The notes under the pieces were generated by a model. That model searched no databases and was not told where the DNA came from. It saw only the letters and a program-made list of their open reading frames with translations. The translations under genes were made by a program, and so were the position numbers. This document shows, in pieces, positions 55,605 to 64,000 of a DNA stretch of 64,000 nucleotides. Each line of letters starts with the position of its first letter. Positions within the stretch are counted from its first letter, which is position 1. This stretch comes from an uncultured SAR116 cluster alpha proteobacterium (GTDB lineage: Bacteria > Pseudomonadota > Alphaproteobacteria > Puniceispirillales > Marisalimonadaceae). The DNA is taken from assembly GCA_902619805.1 (NCBI GenBank), contig CACNGC010000001.1:62001-126000 (forward strand), read 5' to 3'.

Positions 55605-56054
55605 TTATTTATGATAAGGATGCCCTTGAATAATAGTTTCTATTCTGTATATCTGTTCAGCAATCATCATTTTAACCATTTGATGTGGCCAAGTAAGCTT
55701 ACCAAAAGCAATAATTTTATCTGCTGATTTTTTTATTTTTAGTCCATTTCCAAATGCACCACCAATCGCAAAATTCACACTTGTTATATTATTATTGCTC
55801 CAATTTAATATTAATTTTGCTAGGTCTGAACTGGATAAATTCTCACCTTCTTCATCAAGTAAGATCAATTTACCGTTTTTAGGGGTTGAATTAATTAACT
55901 TATCAGCTTCTTTGTCTAATTGTTTTTCTTTATTTTTTGTTTTAATTTCATATTGTTTTAATTCAATGTTTTTAATTCTTTTAATATATTTTCTAGTAAT
56001 CAAATCTTCATCATTACTTTTAATTTTACCAATTGTTGAAATTCTATATTTCAT
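55605..56054 (-). CDS. rlmH: 23S rRNA pseudouridine-1915 methyltransferase RlmH
   Basis: 149 residues. SPOUT-family methyltransferase. LILLDEEGENLSSSDLAKLI, NFAIGGAFGNGLKIKKSADKIIAFGKLTWPHQMVKMMIAEQIYRIETIIQGHPYHK is the conserved C-terminal SAM site and dimer knot. Methylates the pseudouridine in helix 69. It starts one base after rsfS ends, so the two are probably co-translated. Confidence 0.95.
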   Translation of the reverse strand: MKYRISTIGKIKSNDEDLITRKYIKRIKNIELKQYEIKTKNKEKQLDKEADKLINSTPKNGKLILLDEEGENLSSSDLAKLILNWSNNNITSVNFAIGGAFGNGLKIKKSADKIIAFGKLTWPHQMVKMMIAEQIYRIETIIQGHPYHK

Positions 56055-56055
56055 T

Positions 56056-56430
56056 TTATTTTTTTACTGCGTCACTTGATATATTATCTTGTTTTTTTTC
56101 CCACATTTTTTCTAGGCTATAAAAATCTCTTACTTCTGGTCGAAAAATATGAACTAAAATATCATTCGCATCAATTAAAACCCAATCTCCATTTGACATA
56201 CCTTCTGGAGACGATAAGCGAAGGCCTATTTCTTTATATTTTTTTACTAAGTTATTTGCCATAGCAGTTACTTGTCTTGTAGTATTCCCACTTACAACTA
56301 TCATATAATCTGCAATGCTACTTCTACCAATTAGATCAATGCTTACAATGTCTATTCCTTTATCATTTTCCAATGATTTTAATGTAAATTTTAACAATTC
56401 TCTAGACGATAAACTTTTTGTTTTTATCAT
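56056..56430 (-). CDS. rsfS: Ribosomal silencing factor RsfS
   Basis: 124 residues. LENDKGIDIVSIDLIGRSSIADYMIVVSGNTTRQVTAMANNLVKKYKEIG and SPEGMSNGDWVLIDANDILVHIFRPEVRDFYSLEKMW are diagnostic. Binds L14 and blocks joining of ribosomal subunits in stationary phase or starvation. It sits between nadD and rlmH, the normal order. The tail (KKQDNISSDAVKK) is lysine rich. Confidence 0.95.
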   Translation of the reverse strand: MIKTKSLSSRELLKFTLKSLENDKGIDIVSIDLIGRSSIADYMIVVSGNTTRQVTAMANNLVKKYKEIGLRLSSPEGMSNGDWVLIDANDILVHIFRPEVRDFYSLEKMWEKKQDNISSDAVKK

Positions 56431-56442
56431 TACATAATCCCA

Positions 56443-57102
56443 TTAAGTGTAAGTTTTAGTTTTTCTTATCTCTGATGACGAGATAGATAATAATTTATTC
56501 TTTAAAAAAACCCAGACTGGTTTTTTTTTGTGAAATATAATTCTACTTTTGATTGTTTTAAGTTTCTTCCCAAAATTTGGAACTCTAGATGTGTTTAAAA
56601 AAGAATTTAAATAGCCTGGCCTAGAAATAACAGCAATATGAATATTTTGAGCTATTAAATTTGGATAAAGCCATTTATTTAAATTGTCTAAAATATCACT
56701 TCCCATTAGCCAGATAAATTTTACCTTTCGGGTTTTCTGATTTAAAAAATTAACTGTTTTGTATGTAGCATAAAGCTGATTTTTTTTTTCAAGGTCTAAG
56801 ACTTTTATATAAGAAATATTATTTGTTAATAGCCTAGCATAACTCAGTCTTTTGTCAAAATTCTCCATATCTAGACTTGATTTTAATCTATTTTGAGGAG
56901 CAACCAGCCACCAAATTTCATCCAGTCCAAGATTTATAAGTGCAGTATTTGTAATGTGAATATGTCCAATATGTGCTGGATTAAAAGAACCTCCTAAAAT
57001 ACCGATTTTTCTTTTTCTAGAGTAAGAATAACATATTGGAATACTATTTTTAAAATTGACTTTCAGATCTTTATCCACGTATTTGGTAATTTCCTCTAAC
57101 AA
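56443..57102 (-). CDS. nadD: Nicotinate-nucleotide adenylyltransferase NadD
   Basis: 219 residues from the TTG at 57102. GILGGSFNPAHIGHIHITNTALINLGLDEIWWLVAPQNRLK, WLMGSDIL and the C-terminal LLSISSSEIRKT, a variant of the ISSTxIR motif. Makes NaAD for NAD synthesis. The start is doubtful: TTG at 57102 gives a 32-base overlap with proA; GTG at 57078 is an alternative. About 30 residues precede the nucleotide-binding motif. Confidence 0.92.
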   Translation of the reverse strand: MLEEITKYVDKDLKVNFKNSIPICYSYSRKRKIGILGGSFNPAHIGHIHITNTALINLGLDEIWWLVAPQNRLKSSLDMENFDKRLSYARLLTNNISYIKVLDLEKKNQLYATYKTVNFLNQKTRKVKFIWLMGSDILDNLNKWLYPNLIAQNIHIAVISRPGYLNSFLNTSRVPNFGKKLKTIKSRIIFHKKKPVWVFLKNKLLSISSSEIRKTKTYT

Positions 57103-58336
57103 TATATTTAAAACTAGTTAATTGAGCAGCTCCTACTGGACCTCTAGCATGTATTCTACCAGTAGATATTCCTATTTCTGCACCCATTCCAAACTCTCCT
57201 CCATCCGCAAATTGAGTTGAAGTGTTATGCATAACAATTGCGCTATCAACATTAGTTAGAAAAGTCTCAGCTACTCTGGTATTTTCTGTGATTATAGATT
57301 CTGTATGATTTGATGAATATTTACTAATGTGGTCTAAAGCCCCTGATACTCCATCAACTAACTTGATGGATAAAATAGCGTCAAGATATTCAGTATGCCA
57401 ATCTTTTTCAGAAGCTAACTCAATTTCATCTACAATTTTTTTTGTCTCAATATCTCCTTTAATATGACATCCCGATTCAATTAAGTTTTTAACTATAATT
57501 GGCACAGCTTTTTCTGAGATATGTCTATCTACAAGTAATGTTTCTAAGGCGCCACATATCCCTGTTCTTCTCATTTTTGAGTTTACTATGAGTTTTACTG
57601 CTTTATTTATATCTGCATCTTTATCTACATATACATGGCATATCCCTTCCAAGTGAGCAAAGACTGGAACTCTTGCTTCATCTTGAATTTTTTTAACGAG
57701 AGATTTCCCTCCACGAGGTATGATTATATCAATTTCTCCAGTTGAAGTAAGCATCGCTGAAACAGCCTCTCTATCAGTGTTTTCAACTAATTGTACCGTG
57801 TTACTAGGTAAATTTGCACTTTCTAGGCCTTTTTGCATACATTTAGCTAATATTTTAGAAGAATTAATAGAGTCAGATCCACCTCTAAGTATTGCAGTGT
57901 TACCAGATTTAATGCATAGGCTACCAGCATCTATAGTTACATTAGGTCTGGATTCGTAAATAATACCAATTATACCTAATGGAACTGATATTCTTGAAAT
58001 ATTTAAACCATTTGGTTGTGTCCATTTTGATAACTCAACGCCAATTGGATCATTCATTTCTGAAATTTGCTTTAAGCCCTCCACAATATTATCAATTCTT
58101 TTATCATCTAGTAAAAGCCTATCAACAAAAGCATTGTTAAGTTGTTTTCTTTTAGCATTTTCAATATCAATTTTGTTTGCTTTGAGGATCTCCTCTTGTT
58201 CTTGTTTTATATTTTTAGATGTATTTAATATTGCTAAATTTCTATCTTTTGAACTACTTCTAGAGATGACATTAAAAGCTTCTTTAGATTTTTTATTTAT
58301 ATTTTTTATATATTCAAAAATATTGTTGTGACTCAT
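57071..58336 (-). CDS. proA: Gamma-glutamyl phosphate reductase ProA
   Basis: 421 residues. DPIGVELSKWTQPNGLNISRISVPLGIIGIIYESRPNVTIDAGSLCIKSGNTAILRGGSD, the catalytic cysteine in RRTGICGALETLLVD and HARGPVGAAQLTSFKY. NADPH-dependent second step of proline synthesis. Starts by overlapping the proB stop (ATGA). Part of the proB-proA-nadD run. Confidence 0.96.
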   Translation of the reverse strand: MSHNNIFEYIKNINKKSKEAFNVISRSSSKDRNLAILNTSKNIKQEQEEILKANKIDIENAKRKQLNNAFVDRLLLDDKRIDNIVEGLKQISEMNDPIGVELSKWTQPNGLNISRISVPLGIIGIIYESRPNVTIDAGSLCIKSGNTAILRGGSDSINSSKILAKCMQKGLESANLPSNTVQLVENTDREAVSAMLTSTGEIDIIIPRGGKSLVKKIQDEARVPVFAHLEGICHVYVDKDADINKAVKLIVNSKMRRTGICGALETLLVDRHISEKAVPIIVKNLIESGCHIKGDIETKKIVDEIELASEKDWHTEYLDAILSIKLVDGVSGALDHISKYSSNHTESIITENTRVAETFLTNVDSAIVMHNTSTQFADGGEFGMGAEIGISTGRIHARGPVGAAQLTSFKYIVRGNYQIRG

Positions 58337-59460
58337 TTTTTTTCCAGTACTAGATCATCTCTGTGAACAACTTCGTCCTTACCTCTGTAGCCTAATATAG
58401 TTTCAATATCATTGCTTTTTGACCCTTTAATTAAATCTACTTCAGAATTATTAAAGTGTATTAAGCCTTTTCCTACAAAGTTTTGTTGTTCATCTACTAT
58501 TTGTATCAAATCACCTTTTTCATAATTCCCCTCTGTACTAACTATACCAGCAGACAGCATAGAAAAACCTTTTTTAATAGCTTCGAGCGCACCCTTGTCT
58601 ATAGTTATTTTTCCTTTAACTTGTAATGCACCAGAAATCCATTGTTTTCTTGAACTCAGTGGTTTTTCGATTGCACTAAACAAACTAAATTGCGTTCCAT
58701 CAATTTCTAACTTTGATAAAGGGCCATTAAAATGTCCATTACAAATGATCATATGACATCCTGCTTTGGTAGCTATTTTAGCAGCTGCAATTTTGGTGAC
58801 CATACCTCCAGATGAAATACCTGTGATTGGTGGACCTGCCATTCTTTCAATTTCATCGGTAATTTCAGGAATTTCTTCTATAAAAACTGTACCCTTATTC
58901 TTATTAGGATCAGAAGAATAAAGACCATTTATATCAGACAGTAATATAAGTAAATCTGCACTACACATTTGTGCAACTCTTGCAGCCAGCCTATCATTGT
59001 CTCCAAATCTAATCTCTTCAGTAGATACTGTGTCGTTTTCATTAATTACTGGAACAACTTGTAACTCAATAAGTTTTAATAACGTTGCTCTTGCATTTAG
59101 ATGTTTTCTTCTTGTCTCCGTATCGTCAGGTGCAAGTAAAATTTGTGCAATATTGAGACCAAATTTTTCCATAATCTCTTTCCAAGCATGAGCTAGGCTT
59201 ATTTGACCTGTTGCAGCAGCAGCTTGTTTTTCATCTAAAGACAAATTACCTCTTAGTTTCAATTGTTTTTGACCAAGTGCAATAGACCCTGAGGAAACGA
59301 TTATAATTTCTTTTTTTTGTTTTATAAGTTGATTTATTTCTTGAGCTAAAGACCTTAACCACTCACTTTTAAGATTGCCCTCATTTTTGTCTATCAAAAG
59401 TGAGGAGCCTATTTTTATTACAATTCTTTTTGAGTCTTTTATTAAATTTTCTTTTTTCAT
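58333..59460 (-). CDS. proB: Glutamate 5-kinase ProB
   Basis: Start set to the ATG at 59460, 11 bases after obgE; an in-frame TTG at 59484 lies inside obgE. 375 residues. Amino-acid kinase domain with RIVIKIGSSLLI, IIVSSGSIALGQKQL, NENDTV, DNDRLAARVAQM and ISSGGMVTKIAAAKIA, and a C-terminal PUA domain (about 280-375). First step of proline synthesis, normally feedback inhibited by proline. Coupled to proA through an ATGA overlap. Confidence 0.94.
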   Translation of the reverse strand: MKKENLIKDSKRIVIKIGSSLLIDKNEGNLKSEWLRSLAQEINQLIKQKKEIIIVSSGSIALGQKQLKLRGNLSLDEKQAAAATGQISLAHAWKEIMEKFGLNIAQILLAPDDTETRRKHLNARATLLKLIELQVVPVINENDTVSTEEIRFGDNDRLAARVAQMCSADLLILLSDINGLYSSDPNKNKGTVFIEEIPEITDEIERMAGPPITGISSGGMVTKIAAAKIATKAGCHMIICNGHFNGPLSKLEIDGTQFSLFSAIEKPLSSRKQWISGALQVKGKITIDKGALEAIKKGFSMLSAGIVSTEGNYEKGDLIQIVDEQQNFVGKGLIHFNNSEVDLIKGSKSNDIETILGYRGKDEVVHRDDLVLEKK

Positions 59461-59471
59461 ATTGTCATTCT

Positions 59472-60515
59472 TTATGGAGACCAAGATATAATTTTTTTTC
59501 TTTGATTTTTACTGTTTTCTTTATTTTTCATCTTTACTATAAAGTTTTGTAATTCTCTAATTAGGTAAGTAATATTTTCTCCTGAAACTGAAGAAATATT
59601 AATAACATTATCTACATTGAGTTTTTTTAAAATTTCTTTAGCAGACTTAATTTTTTTATCATCAACTGCATCGCATTTTGTTAAGACTAAGATTTGTTTT
59701 TTCTCCGACAAATTACTATCATATGCTTCAATTTCACGAATAATAGTAAGGTAATCTTTTTTAATATCTTTAGAAGTAACGTCTATTAGATGCAATAATC
59801 CTTGGCAGCGTTCAACATGACCTAAAAATCTGTGGCCTAAGCCAGATCCTTCATGAGCACCCTCTATTAATCCAGGAATATCCGCTATTACAAATTCCAT
59901 ATTATCTTGGTTTACCACTCCAAGATTTGGATGCAGTGTTGTAAAAGGGTAGTCGGCTATTTTAGGTTTGGCTGCCGTAATTCTGGAAAGTAACGTACTT
60001 TTACCTGCATTAGGTAGTCCAATCAAGCCTATATCTGCTATTAATTTTAGTCGAAGCCAAATCCATTTTTCTTCTAATGGACCTCCAGGTTGTGCTTTTC
60101 TTGGTGCTTGATTAACAGACGTTTTAAAAAAAGCGTTACCTTTACCTCCGTCACCTCCTTTGGCTAAAACAATTTTTTGCCCAATTTCTGTCATATCAGC
60201 TAATATAAAATTATTTGTTTCGTCTAATATCTGTGTTCCAATGGGAAGCCTTAAAACAACATCTTTGCCACTCGTTCCACTTCTATCTCTTCCTTTGCCA
60301 CCCTCTCCAGGTCTGGCTTTGAAATGTTGTTGATAACGAAAATCTATTAGTGTATTGAGACCATCGGAACACAAAGCAATAACATCGCCACCTCGGCCAC
60401 CATTACCACCATCTGGTCCACCAAAAGGAACATGAGCTTCTCTTCTAAAAGAAATAGATCCAGGTCCACCATGCCCACTAGCTATATAGATTTTAGCTTG
60501 ATCTAAAAACTTCAT
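59472..60515 (-). CDS. obgE: Obg-family GTPase ObgE/CgtA
   Basis: 347 residues. Glycine-rich Obg domain (residues 1-158; GHGGPGSISFRREAHVPFGGPDGGNGGRGGDV), GTPase domain with G1 GLPNAGKSTLLSRI, G3 DIPGLIEGA, G4 LTKCD and G5 SSVSG. A short basic C-terminus. Assists 50S assembly and stress response. It follows rpmA after a 98-base gap that contains a terminator-like hairpin, so part of its transcription may start within that gap. Confidence 0.97.
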   Translation of the reverse strand: MKFLDQAKIYIASGHGGPGSISFRREAHVPFGGPDGGNGGRGGDVIALCSDGLNTLIDFRYQQHFKARPGEGGKGRDRSGTSGKDVVLRLPIGTQILDETNNFILADMTEIGQKIVLAKGGDGGKGNAFFKTSVNQAPRKAQPGGPLEEKWIWLRLKLIADIGLIGLPNAGKSTLLSRITAAKPKIADYPFTTLHPNLGVVNQDNMEFVIADIPGLIEGAHEGSGLGHRFLGHVERCQGLLHLIDVTSKDIKKDYLTIIREIEAYDSNLSEKKQILVLTKCDAVDDKKIKSAKEILKKLNVDNVINISSVSGENITYLIRELQNFIVKMKNKENSKNQRKKIISWSP

Positions 60516-60566
60516 TATAAAACCCTAATATATAGTATTATAGATGAAAAGATTTAAAATAAATAA

Positions 60567-60589
60567 GGAATAGCTAGTAAAGCTATTCC
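60567..60589 (-). terminator. Hairpin after rpmA, probable weak terminator
   Basis: GGAATAGCT (60567-60575) pairs perfectly with AGCTATTCC (60581-60589) around five bases. On the minus strand it is followed by TTATTTATTTT, an imperfect T run. It lies 25 bases past the rpmA stop and ahead of obgE, so it may lower obgE expression relative to the two ribosomal proteins. Confidence 0.6.
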
Positions 60590-60613
60590 AGGGTTTAAAT
60601 AATAAGGGTTTGA

Positions 60614-60883
60614 TTATTCAGCTGCTTGTTTGATTGGCTCTACAGAAACAAACATTTTTTTTCCTTTATGTTCTTTAAACTTAACATGACCATCTATAAG
60701 TGAAAAAATTGTATGATCCTTACCCATTCCAACGTTTAATCCTGGGTGATATTTAGTACCACGTTGTCTAATAATAATGTTGCCAGCAACAACTGCTTCA
60801 CTGCCAAATTTTTTAACACCCAATCTCCTTCCAGCTGAGTCTCTACCATTTCTAGAACTACCGCCTGCTTTTTTGTGTGCCAT
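60614..60883 (-). CDS. rpmA: 50S ribosomal protein L27
   Basis: 89 residues. [62 protein letters not shown] is the classic L27 pattern; no N-terminal extension that would need protease processing. Fourteen bases downstream of rplU. Secure. Confidence 0.98.
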   Translation of the reverse strand: MAHKKAGGSSRNGRDSAGRRLGVKKFGSEAVVAGNIIIRQRGTKYHPGLNVGMGKDHTIFSLIDGHVKFKEHKGKKMFVSVEPIKQAAE

Positions 60884-60897
60884 TTGTTAATCCTTTA

Positions 60898-61440
60898 CTA
60901 TTTTCTAGTAGTTGTTTTTTTTGTTTTAGCTTTTGTTTCAGGTTTAGTGGAAGCTGATTTTGTTTTTGATTCAGTTGTCTTGCTATTAGTTGACTTAGCT
61001 TTAACTGCTTTTTTAACTTTATCTTCAACTACTTTTGACTGAGATACGGGCTTTGGTTTAGTTACAACTTTAGTCTTTTTTTCTGTTGTTTTAGCGGCAG
61101 CTTTTTTTGGAGATAACTTAGATCCACCAGTTTCAGCTATATCAATTATTTTAAGAAGTGTAAGATCTTGTTTATGACCTTGTTTTCTTCTACTATTCTT
61201 TCTTCTCCGCTTATATATCATTGTAATTTTAGGACCACGAGTCTGTCTAATAACTTGTGCCATTACTGCAGCATCATTAACAAGTGGATTTCCCAGTGTT
61301 ACTTTTTTGCCATCACCTACCATTAGTACATCACTAAGCACTAGCTGATCACCATCATTAGCGGTAAGTTTTTCAACTAAAACTAAATCTTCTTTTTGAA
61401 CACGATATTGTTTTCCGCCGGTTTTAACTACTGCATACAT
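60898..61440 (-). CDS. rplU: 50S ribosomal protein L21 with long basic tail
   Basis: 180 residues, against about 103 in most bacteria. Residues 1-103 are L21: MYAVVKTGGKQYRVQKEDLV, KITMIYKRRRKNSRRKQGHKQDLTLLKI. Residues ~104-180 form a lysine-, threonine- and alanine-rich low-complexity tail (KTTEKKTKVVTKPKPVSQSK and so on). Tails of this type occur in some alphaproteobacterial L21 proteins. A near-consensus promoter lies about 80 bases upstream. Starts the rplU-rpmA unit. Confidence 0.95.
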   Translation of the reverse strand: MYAVVKTGGKQYRVQKEDLVLVEKLTANDGDQLVLSDVLMVGDGKKVTLGNPLVNDAAVMAQVIRQTRGPKITMIYKRRRKNSRRKQGHKQDLTLLKIIDIAETGGSKLSPKKAAAKTTEKKTKVVTKPKPVSQSKVVEDKVKKAVKAKSTNSKTTESKTKSASTKPETKAKTKKTTTRK

Positions 61441-61518
61441 TTTTATAATCCGATAAATAATTAATATAATGATTATTTAAATAATTATTATTAGAATAAT
61501 CACTGTAAATTGTTTTGG

Positions 61519-61546
61519 AATATAACTTGATACTGTAATCTGTCAA
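61519..61546 (-). promoter_or_regulatory. rplU-rpmA promoter
   Basis: On the minus strand TTGACA (61546-61541) is followed 16 bases on by TATATT (61524-61519), a near-consensus sigma-70 pair. The predicted transcript would have a leader of about 70 AT-rich bases before the rplU start at 61440. A CTGTAAT string in the spacer (plus strand) is probably coincidental. Confidence 0.65.
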
Positions 61547-61594
61547 GTTTTAAGATCATGTAAATTACATTCTATTAAACAATTTTCTACTTAT

Positions 61595-62473
61595 TTATTT
61601 TTTTATAAACAGTGCTGGATCTAAGCGTTCAGAAAACCAATTGATTCTCCAATCTAAGTGAGGCCCTGTTGATCTTCCAGTTGATCCAACTTCACCAATT
61701 TTTTGATCTTTATTTATTTTGTCTCCAACTTTTACATTTATAGAGGACAAATGAGAATATACTGAAGTTACCCCGTGTCCGTGATCTAACATGACAGTTC
61801 CGCCTGTATAATATAGGTCTTTTTCTGCCATTCTTACTATAGCTTCTGTGGGGGCAAGTATATTTGTTCCCTCTGGAGCAGCTATGTCAATACCATAATG
61901 TGGACGTTTCGGTTTTCCATTAAGTATTCTTTGACTCCCAAAAACTCCAGAAATTATACCTTTAGTAGGCCAATCAAACTTTTGAAATATAAAATCTAAA
62001 TTACTATCTAAACTTCTAACTTCTCTAATTAATTTATTTTCTTTTTTAATTCTATCCCAAAAAGACTTGGGTGGGGTCACCATTTTTTTTTCAAGGCCAC
62101 TAATAACTTGAGTTTTATAATTTCTTTTTTTTATATCTAATTTTTTCAAAATCCAATTTTGATTGATAAAAAAATATAAATTAGCTTCTTTCGGATGATC
62201 TCTTCCAAAACCTATTACAAAACTTCCATCGGACGTTTTTCTTAAAACTTTTTCTTTAAATTTTACATCTAAATCCTTATTGACCCTACCTTTTACCAGG
62301 CCACCTTGAACAAAATTACCTTCAAGTATGATTTTTGTATCATTAATATTTATAATTAAGTTGTTTGTTGCAAAGCAAGGAGATGTTTTCAGTAATAAAA
62401 AGATTAACATTAATTTAATATAGTTCAAATTCACTTCTTCAACCCAATTGGGAGAACTTTTAATTTTTGACAT
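61595..62473 (-). CDS. M23-family (LytM-like) metallopeptidase
   Basis: 292 residues; a hydrophobic signal at about residues 20-35 (LMLIFLLLKTSPCFA), so a later start (for example GTG at 62431 or ATG at 62410) may be right. C-terminal LytM domain: RPHYGIDIAAPEGTNI, VMLDHGHGVTSVYSHLSSINVKVGDKI, GSTGRSTGPHLDWRINWF. The last metal motif reads HLD rather than HLH, a variant common in this subgroup. Likely a periplasmic peptidoglycan endopeptidase or activator. It follows livM with two bases between. Confidence 0.85.
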   Translation of the reverse strand: MSKIKSSPNWVEEVNLNYIKLMLIFLLLKTSPCFATNNLIININDTKIILEGNFVQGGLVKGRVNKDLDVKFKEKVLRKTSDGSFVIGFGRDHPKEANLYFFINQNWILKKLDIKKRNYKTQVISGLEKKMVTPPKSFWDRIKKENKLIREVRSLDSNLDFIFQKFDWPTKGIISGVFGSQRILNGKPKRPHYGIDIAAPEGTNILAPTEAIVRMAEKDLYYTGGTVMLDHGHGVTSVYSHLSSINVKVGDKINKDQKIGEVGSTGRSTGPHLDWRINWFSERLDPALFIKK

Positions 62474-62475
62474 AA

Positions 62476-63789
62476 TTAACGTTTTACCTCAGGTATTAGG
62501 CCTTTAGGAGCAAACCTTAATGTGATCAATAAAATCATACCCATGAACATCAGCCTTATATGAGCAGCATTTTCTAATAAGTGACTTTTAATTATATTTG
62601 TATCAGATATGTGAGCAGTAATTTGAGATATAAACCATAAACCAAGTGGTTCACTTTGCACCCAAAAAAACCAAATTAAAAAGCCACCAATTATTGAACC
62701 AAAATTATTGCCAGATCCGCCAACAATAACCATTATCCAAATTAAAAATGTATATCTTAAGGGTTGATATGATACAGGAGTAAATTGACCATCAAGTGTA
62801 GTCAACATTGCTCCAGCAAGTCCTACGATTGCAGATCCAATAATAAATACTTGTAAATGTCTTTGTTTAATGTTTTTACCCATTGCATTTGCAGAAACTT
62901 CATTGTCTCTTATTGCCCTCATCATTCGACCCCATGGTGATTTAACTGCTACTTCAAGTAAAAATAAAACAATCAATAAGACTGCACAAAATAATAATGA
63001 ATAAGATAATTTTACTATAATTGATGAAAGTTCAGTAATAGGAGTGTCCAAATAATTTGAGACTTTTAAAACCCATTCTTTTGATTGAAGCTCAATTTCG
63101 TAAGGTACAGGTCTTGGGAGACCATTAACGTTTTTAACTCCTCTTGATAGCCAATCTTCATTCTTTAAGAAATAAATAATAATCTCTGAAATTCCTAATG
63201 TAGCAATAGCTAAGTAATCTGATCTCAAGCCAAGAGAAATTTTTCCAATTATAAAAGCAGAAAAGGCCGCTAATAAAGCTCCTACAGGCCAAGATAATAA
63301 AACCGGTAAATTAAATCCTCCTAAATAACCTGTTTTTGCAGGCTCTATAGCTTCTATTTTTTCAATAGGGGTATCAACTAAATGACGCATAATGAAATAC
63401 GCAGAAATTATAAAGGCAAATGAAATTAAGTATTTAATTCTTTTATTTAAATTACTTTTTTTAAATAATATAATTGAAAAAATGATAGCTAGGGTAAATA
63501 TCATTAAACCAACTATTATGATTTCACCACCTGCTTCCCAAGCATTTTGGGTAGGTGGCATTGAAATAATAATATTTGCCAGTCCACCTAATGCGGCAAA
63601 ACCCATTACACCAAAGTTAACAATACCTGCATTACCCCATTGAATATTTATGCCGAGTGTCATTATCGACGAAATTAAACATAAATTAAATATAGTTAGT
63701 GCTACATTCCAACTTTGGAAAAAACCAACAAAAAGTAATGTTATAGTCATTAAAATATAAAAAATTTTTATTCGTGAAGCATTAGTCAT
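62476..63789 (-). CDS. livM: Branched-chain amino acid ABC permease LivM
   Basis: 437 residues, with GINIQWGNAGIVNFGVMGFAALGG, LRSDYLAIATLGISEIIIYFLKNE, WGRMMRAIRDNEVSANAMGKNIKQRHLQVFIIGSAIVGLAGAML and a PVSYQPLRYTFLIWIMVIVGGSGNNFGSIIGGFL end. About 100 residues longer than E. coli-type core because of an extra hydrophobic insert near residues 85-150. Partner of LivH, encoded just upstream. The ATPase and binding-protein genes are outside the window; amino acids or amides are the likely cargo. Confidence 0.9.
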   Translation of the reverse strand: MTNASRIKIFYILMTITLLFVGFFQSWNVALTIFNLCLISSIMTLGINIQWGNAGIVNFGVMGFAALGGLANIIISMPPTQNAWEAGGEIIIVGLMIFTLAIIFSIILFKKSNLNKRIKYLISFAFIISAYFIMRHLVDTPIEKIEAIEPAKTGYLGGFNLPVLLSWPVGALLAAFSAFIIGKISLGLRSDYLAIATLGISEIIIYFLKNEDWLSRGVKNVNGLPRPVPYEIELQSKEWVLKVSNYLDTPITELSSIIVKLSYSLLFCAVLLIVLFLLEVAVKSPWGRMMRAIRDNEVSANAMGKNIKQRHLQVFIIGSAIVGLAGAMLTTLDGQFTPVSYQPLRYTFLIWIMVIVGGSGNNFGSIIGGFLIWFFWVQSEPLGLWFISQITAHISDTNIIKSHLLENAAHIRLMFMGMILLITLRFAPKGLIPEVKR

Positions 63790-63799
63790 ATTTAAATCT

Positions 63800-64000
63800 T
63801 TAAATAACTTTACCTTTGTAGATTCCAGTTGGTTTAATTAGTAAAACTAAAACTAATATCAAAAAAGATATAGCTATTTTGTAATCGGTTGAGAGAATTT
63901 GTGATAATCCTTCTGGAACAAGATTAATTGGAAGGAAGTAAAAAAATATTTTTTTATAAGCGAATGTTATTATTAATTCTGAAAAAGCTATAACAAATCC
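63800..64000 (-). CDS. livH: Branched-chain amino acid ABC permease LivH, C-terminal part (cut by right edge)
   Basis: The last 66 residues of a gene that enters from the right edge: hydrophobic with the ending LSTDYKIAISFLILVLVLLIKPTGIYKGKVI, the usual C-terminus of LivH (KPTGLFG-type). It ends 10 bases before livM begins, so both permeases are coupled. Everything upstream lies outside the window. Confidence 0.85.
   Translation of the reverse strand, partial: GFVIAFSELIITFAYKKIFFYFLPINLVPEGLSQILSTDYKIAISFLILVLVLLIKPTGIYKGKVI

Noticed and set aside
61531-61546. ACTGTAATCTGTCAA, Pho-box-like, at rplU
   Set aside because: The half-sites lack the four-base spacer and lie within a near-consensus promoter of ribosomal protein genes, where the TGTCAA is the -35.

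Overview
The window reads as a stretch of chromosome from a very AT-rich, gene-dense marine alphaproteobacterium. The supporting signs are many ATGA/TAATG gene overlaps, frequent TTG starts, an F1-only atpHAGDC operon preceded by priA, and the alphaproteobacterial order rplU-rpmA-obgE-proB-proA-nadD-rsfS-rlmH-gpmI-ctpA-rppH. SAR11-like or HIMB59/AEGEAN-169-like lineages are plausible, but I cannot assign the clade from sequence reading alone. No tRNA, rRNA, CRISPR array or intact insertion sequence was seen.

Region 1 (about 1-22.9 kb) is a phosphorus-scavenging island. It holds a C-P lyase core phnGHIJKLN on the minus strand, a divergent phnF-phnM2 pair, a second phnM co-directional with an ACR3 arsenite exporter, a 2H-phosphoesterase-like DUF1045 gene, and a hexapeptide acyltransferase. 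Next come a glycerol-3-phosphate-type importer ugpC-A-E-B, a GpdQ-like metallophosphoesterase, a PHP hydrolase and a small exported protein. The phosphonate importer phnCDEE and a CDKN3-like protein phosphatase close the region. No MBL-fold phnP is present. The DUF1045 protein carries two HxT motifs and is my best candidate for the missing cyclic phosphodiesterase step.

Region 2 (22.9-29.3 kb) starts with a frameshifted HGG-motif gene, probably a scar of mobile DNA. It continues with a TauE/SafE transporter, a hydratase and a flavin monooxygenase. It ends with a two-gene lipid-remodelling operon: plcP (phospholipase C-like) and an agt-type glycosyltransferase whose C-terminus is a complete, catalytically intact DgkA diacylglycerol kinase domain. 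This fusion joins two enzymes that use the diacylglycerol made by PlcP and is the most striking observation here. A shared motif (AAAACTGTAAT) lies upstream of phnC, phnM and plcP and suggests one Pho-type regulon.

Region 3 (29.3-41.9 kb) holds mixed catabolic genes: a beta-hydroxyacid dehydrogenase, GST, NIPSNAP, FAH-family hydrolase, CaiB-type CoA transferase, omega-aminotransferase, ETHE1-like MBL hydrolase and an amidase. It then carries an Irr-type Fur regulator next to katG, with an ICE-like palindrome and a near-consensus promoter in front of katG.

Region 4 (41.9-64 kb) is housekeeping: xer recombinase, transaldolase-like fsa, priA, the F1 ATP synthase operon, an amidase, the rppH-to-rplU block, an M23 peptidase, and livM/livH at the right edge.
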